Positions 33,295-33,378 of a stretch of DNA of 33,378 nucleotides are shown here, in pieces. The position numbers and the translations under genes were made by a program. Position 1 is the first letter of the stretch. Every line of letters starts with the position of its first letter. The stretch is from Candidatus Poribacteria bacterium (GTDB lineage: Bacteria > Poribacteria > WGA-4E > WGA-3G). The notes beneath the pieces were generated by a model. It did not search any database and was not told the DNA's origin. It was given only the letters and a program-made list of their open reading frames with translations. Location of the stretch: the NCBI GenBank assembly GCA_022821495.1, contig JAJEDN010000035.1, positions 1-33,378 on the forward strand, given 5' to 3'.

Positions 33295-33378
33295 ATAGTT
33301 GAAATTAAGCCGTCTGAGGACTGTAAAACTGTTTCGCTTCGCACCTGTTGTGAGCCGTTTTCCGTCAAGGTTATAGAT
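33295..33378 (-). other. Right-edge stretch upstream of element B
   Basis: One - strand frame is open from the edge through element B to a TAG just before gcvH. If element B is an IS605-type end, this could be the tail of an accessory ORF or omega-RNA body. The stretch is too short to identify. Confidence 0.25.

Noticed and set aside
33240..33378. Glycine riboswitch before gcvH
   Set aside because: The leader has none of the tandem aptamer features I know; it shows the IS605-like nested hairpin instead.
1..33378. CRISPR array, tRNA, rRNA or prophage
   Set aside because: I saw no regularly spaced long repeats, cloverleaf, rRNA-like sequence or phage genes. The repeats present are short tandem or dispersed units.

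Overview
The window looks like a chromosomal segment of a diderm, aerobically respiring bacterium of the FCB/PVC-neighbour kind. Candidatus Poribacteria is my best guess. The clues are a PorV/PorQ-type outer-membrane protein, a heptosyltransferase-like GT9 enzyme, a Gfo/Idh/MocA oxidoreductase, NhaD inside the complex I operon, and many short intergenic repeats. No rRNA, tRNA or marker protein is present, so the assignment is an inference.

Left end (1-8443). On the + strand are two unrelated glycosyltransferases, one GT1/UGT-like and one GT9. On the - strand follow a PorV/PorQ-family barrel, an unrecognised two-helix membrane protein, a CopA-type copper P-type ATPase and a Gfo/Idh/MocA oxidoreductase. 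Repeat-rich spacers separate them.

Centre (8576-25734, all on the - strand). This is a NADH:quinone oxidoreductase (complex I) cluster in the order nuoA-B-C-D-[VOC protein]-E-F-[small membrane coiled-coil protein]-G-H-J-K-L-[DUF5069-like]-M-[nhaD]-N. Thirteen of the fourteen usual subunits are present. nuoI is absent: nuoH is followed 11 bp later by nuoJ. Four non-Nuo genes lie inside the cluster. NADH oxidation (NuoE/F/G) would feed quinone reduction (NuoB/C/D/H) and pumping (NuoA/J/K/L/M/N). The NhaD antiporter could couple this to Na+/H+ exchange. Two leaders of 340-393 bp, before nuoE and nuoL, carry hairpins and a recurring leader element, so the cluster is probably more than one transcription unit.

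Right end (25942-33239, - strand). Reading in the direction of transcription, gcvH and gcvP (glycine cleavage) come first, then trkA and trkH (K+ uptake), then pdxH (makes the PLP that GcvP needs). No gcvT is in the window.

The two window edges carry matching nested hairpins (215-267 on +, 33242-33294 on -). They share loop and flanks, with compensatory changes in the outer helix, and each sits immediately upstream of a start codon. They resemble the 3' right-end/omega-RNA tail of IS200/IS605-type elements. Several starts were moved from the longest open frame to an internal codon with a proper ribosome binding site (PorV, nuoA, B, D, F, G, J and the small protein after nuoF).
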